From Bacteroidota bacterium (GTDB lineage Bacteria > Bacteroidota > Bacteroidia > Chitinophagales > BACL12): 64,000 nt of DNA. The stretch is from assembly GCA_016706255.1 (NCBI GenBank), contig JADJJZ010000003.1, forward strand, positions 62,001 through 126,000, in the 5' to 3' direction. A program made the position numbers and the translations under genes. Below, one piece after another: positions 62,213 to 64,000 of this stretch; within the stretch, counting starts at the first letter, position 1, and the number at the start of each line of letters is the position of its first letter. Under the pieces are notes generated by a model. That model was given only the letters and a program-made list of their open reading frames with translations, made no database searches and had not been told where the DNA came from.

Positions 62213-64000
62213 ATGCATATTCGTAAACTAATTGCCATCATGGGTTTTGCAACCCTGATTACAACAAACCTGTCAGCTCAGGTTAATATACTTTCACAAG
62301 GTTTCGAAGCCCTGCCTTTTCCTCCAACAGGGTGGTCGAATGTGCGCCTTACCGGTCCTTCATTCCCGGGCAACTGGGCAAGGTTTGGAAATGGCGTTTC
62401 TCCGGTTCAAACACCACATACAGGAGCATGGCAAATCCGTTTCAACTCAGCAAATTTCGGCGCAGGAACTTCCGGTGAATTGAGAACCAATGTGCAGGAT
62501 TTTACAATCGCCGGAACCTATACAGTTAGTTTTTGGATGTACAGAGATAACTGGGTTGGCAACGATAAATTGGAAGTGTTTGTAAATACAGCTCAAACTT
62601 CTGTTGGTGGTACTTTATTAGGCACCATTAATCGCGATCGCGCTCAGTCTCCTGCTGAAGGAACTAATGGTTGGTATAAATATACGTTTACCATTCCTTC
62701 AACATTTAATACAGCAACAAATTATGTAATTTTTAAAGCAACTTCTGCTTTTGGAAAAGATATTTATCTTGATGATTTAAGTATCGACCGTTTAGCTGCA
62801 GCAACTCCCGGTTGTGTTACTTCATTTGTTCCGGCTTCAGGTTCAACAGGAATTTGCACCAATGAAACTTTAACATGGGATATCGTTCCACTCGCTTCAG
62901 GTTATAAAATTACTGCCGGAAATAATGCTCCCGATTATAATAATGTGGCAAATAATATTGATTTAGCTGTTGCATTAAATTATACTAATATTTTTAATCC
63001 CTCAACAACTTACGGTTGGAAAGTAACACCCTATAATGGTTATGGTGAAGCAACCGGTTGCCCTGTAAATACATTTACAACAGGAAGTGAAGTGTGTTAT
63101 TGCACACCCGTTTATTTAGAAGGTTCATGTGGTTCAGAAGATTTTATTGATGATTTTTCAACTACCGGTGGTGTAACAAATATTACAAATAATAATACCG
63201 GTTGCACAACTAATCCTAATAATTACACCCATTTTGCAGCTCAAAATTTAACCATCGCTCAAGGCGCAATTTTTAATGTAAGTATGCAATCTGGTCCGGA
63301 ATTCACTGAAGGTTTTGCCATATGGATTGATTATAATATTGATGGTGATTTTGATGATGCCGGTGAATATGTTTTTAATTCTGTTACTGCATCTATTGAT
63401 GTAATAAATGGTTCAATAACTATTCCATATACTGCAACTGCTGGAAATACAAGAATGCGTATTCGTTGTGCATATAATTATGTGCCTACATCAGGTACAG
63501 CATGCGCAACTTTTAATAATGGTGAAACTGAAGATTACAATGTTACCATCACTGCTTGCACTCCGGTAACTTATTATGCCGATAGTGATGCAGATAATTT
63601 TGGTAATGCTGCAATTTCTACTCCATTTTGCACGCCACCGGTTTCCGGTTATGTTTTAAATAATACTGATTGTAATGATGCCAGTGCTACCATTTATCCC
63701 GGTGCTGTAGAAATATGTAATGGCATAGATGATGATTGTAATGGAACAAATGATAATGGATTAATATTTGTCACTTATTTTGCAGACACTGATGGTGATA
63801 CTTATGGAAATAACTTAGTTACATCAAATACCTGCAGCGGCGCACCAATTGGTTATGTAAATAATAATACGGATTGTAATGATATAAATGCAACAATTAA
63901 TCCAGGCGCAACAGAAATTTGTAATACAATGGACGATGATTGTGATGCGTCATCAGATGAAGGTTTAATATTCACCACTTACTATGCAGATGCTGATAGT
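62213..64000 (+). CDS. Secreted multidomain MopE-repeat protein, 3' end beyond window
   Basis: The frame opens at ATG 62213 and is open for 596 codons to the window edge without a stop. A signal peptide (HIRKLIAIMGFATLITTNLSAQ) is followed by a choice-of-anchor J/MAM-like domain (about 25-200; GFEALPFPPTGWSNV ... KDIYLDDLSIDR). Next come a fibronectin-like segment (about 205-295) and a GEVED domain (about 300-445; AIWIDYNIDGDFDDAGEYVF ... NNGETEDYNV). Then MopE repeats begin: two complete units (CNGIDDDCNGTNDNG and CNTMDDDCDASSDEG) and the start of a third. It is the third repeat protein in a row, but with different N-terminal domains. A T9SS tail is expected beyond the edge. Confidence 0.88.
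   Translation, partial: MHIRKLIAIMGFATLITTNLSAQVNILSQGFEALPFPPTGWSNVRLTGPSFPGNWARFGNGVSPVQTPHTGAWQIRFNSANFGAGTSGELRTNVQDFTIAGTYTVSFWMYRDNWVGNDKLEVFVNTAQTSVGGTLLGTINRDRAQSPAEGTNGWYKYTFTIPSTFNTATNYVIFKATSAFGKDIYLDDLSIDRLAAATPGCVTSFVPASGSTGICTNETLTWDIVPLASGYKITAGNNAPDYNNVANNIDLAVALNYTNIFNPSTTYGWKVTPYNGYGEATGCPVNTFTTGSEVCYCTPVYLEGSCGSEDFIDDFSTTGGVTNITNNNTGCTTNPNNYTHFAAQNLTIAQGAIFNVSMQSGPEFTEGFAIWIDYNIDGDFDDAGEYVFNSVTASIDVINGSITIPYTATAGNTRMRIRCAYNYVPTSGTACATFNNGETEDYNVTITACTPVTYYADSDADNFGNAAISTPFCTPPVSGYVLNNTDCNDASATIYPGAVEICNGIDDDCNGTNDNGLIFVTYFADTDGDTYGNNLVTSNTCSGAPIGYVNNNTDCNDINATINPGATEICNTMDDDCDASSDEGLIFTTYYADADS

Overview
The window comes from a Bacteroidota chromosome, most likely a Chitinophagales/Sphingobacteriales-like environmental lineage; the order is an inference. 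The base composition is AT-rich. Many secreted proteins end in type IX secretion (T9SS) type A sorting domains. GldA-GldF-GldG is encoded, bacillithiol synthesis (BshA) is present, promoters carry the Bacteroidota -7 box TAnnTTTG, and starts generally lack Shine-Dalgarno sequences.

Layout. 1-5.5 kb (minus strand): the 5' part of cysS, then a tightly packed mutL - rhomboid - rhomboid - endonuclease/exonuclease/phosphatase operon. 5.6-9.9 kb: a secreted GH3/beta-lactamase-fold fusion facing bshA. 10-22.4 kb (plus strand): a housekeeping block of yqeY, cvpA, pabA/trpG, an alpha/beta hydrolase, a CBS protein, nadK, a porG-like DUF6089 barrel, uppS, bamA, two ompH/skp genes and murI. A T9SS cargo gene with repeat-rich flanks sits inside this block. 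22.4-30.9 kb: a glycosyltransferase, a tiny lipoprotein, ferritin, a polytopic membrane protein overlapping a convergent SRPBCC gene, two small membrane or lipoprotein genes, uvrA, and an ECF sigma factor with a small partner.

31-43.5 kb is a looser accessory stretch. It holds a DEDDh exonuclease, secreted hypotheticals, an erythromycin-esterase-like protein, a DUF6624-like protein, two genes broken at homopolymers, a 1.45-kb composite inverted-repeat array, a VIT/VWA protein, a serine hydrolase and a 95-bp tandem repeat array. 43.5-50.8 kb returns to core functions: dnaN, a T9SS protein, and the gldA-gldF-gldG-DUF4340 operon. 51-64 kb carries three consecutive large secreted proteins built from MopE-type metal-binding repeats (9, 18 and at least 2 units). 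The second has a multiply frameshifted N-terminal region and the third runs off the window and has no stop codon inside it.

The functional theme is envelope biogenesis (UppS, BamA, Skp, MurI, PorG-like), the gliding/T9SS export apparatus and its large repetitive cargo. The most unusual elements are the composite A/B inverted-repeat array at 35.9-37.3 kb, the repeat-flanked T9SS gene inside the nadK-bamA block, and the repeat exchange visible among the MopE genes. I found no CRISPR array, rRNA, tRNA, prophage or transposase gene in the window.
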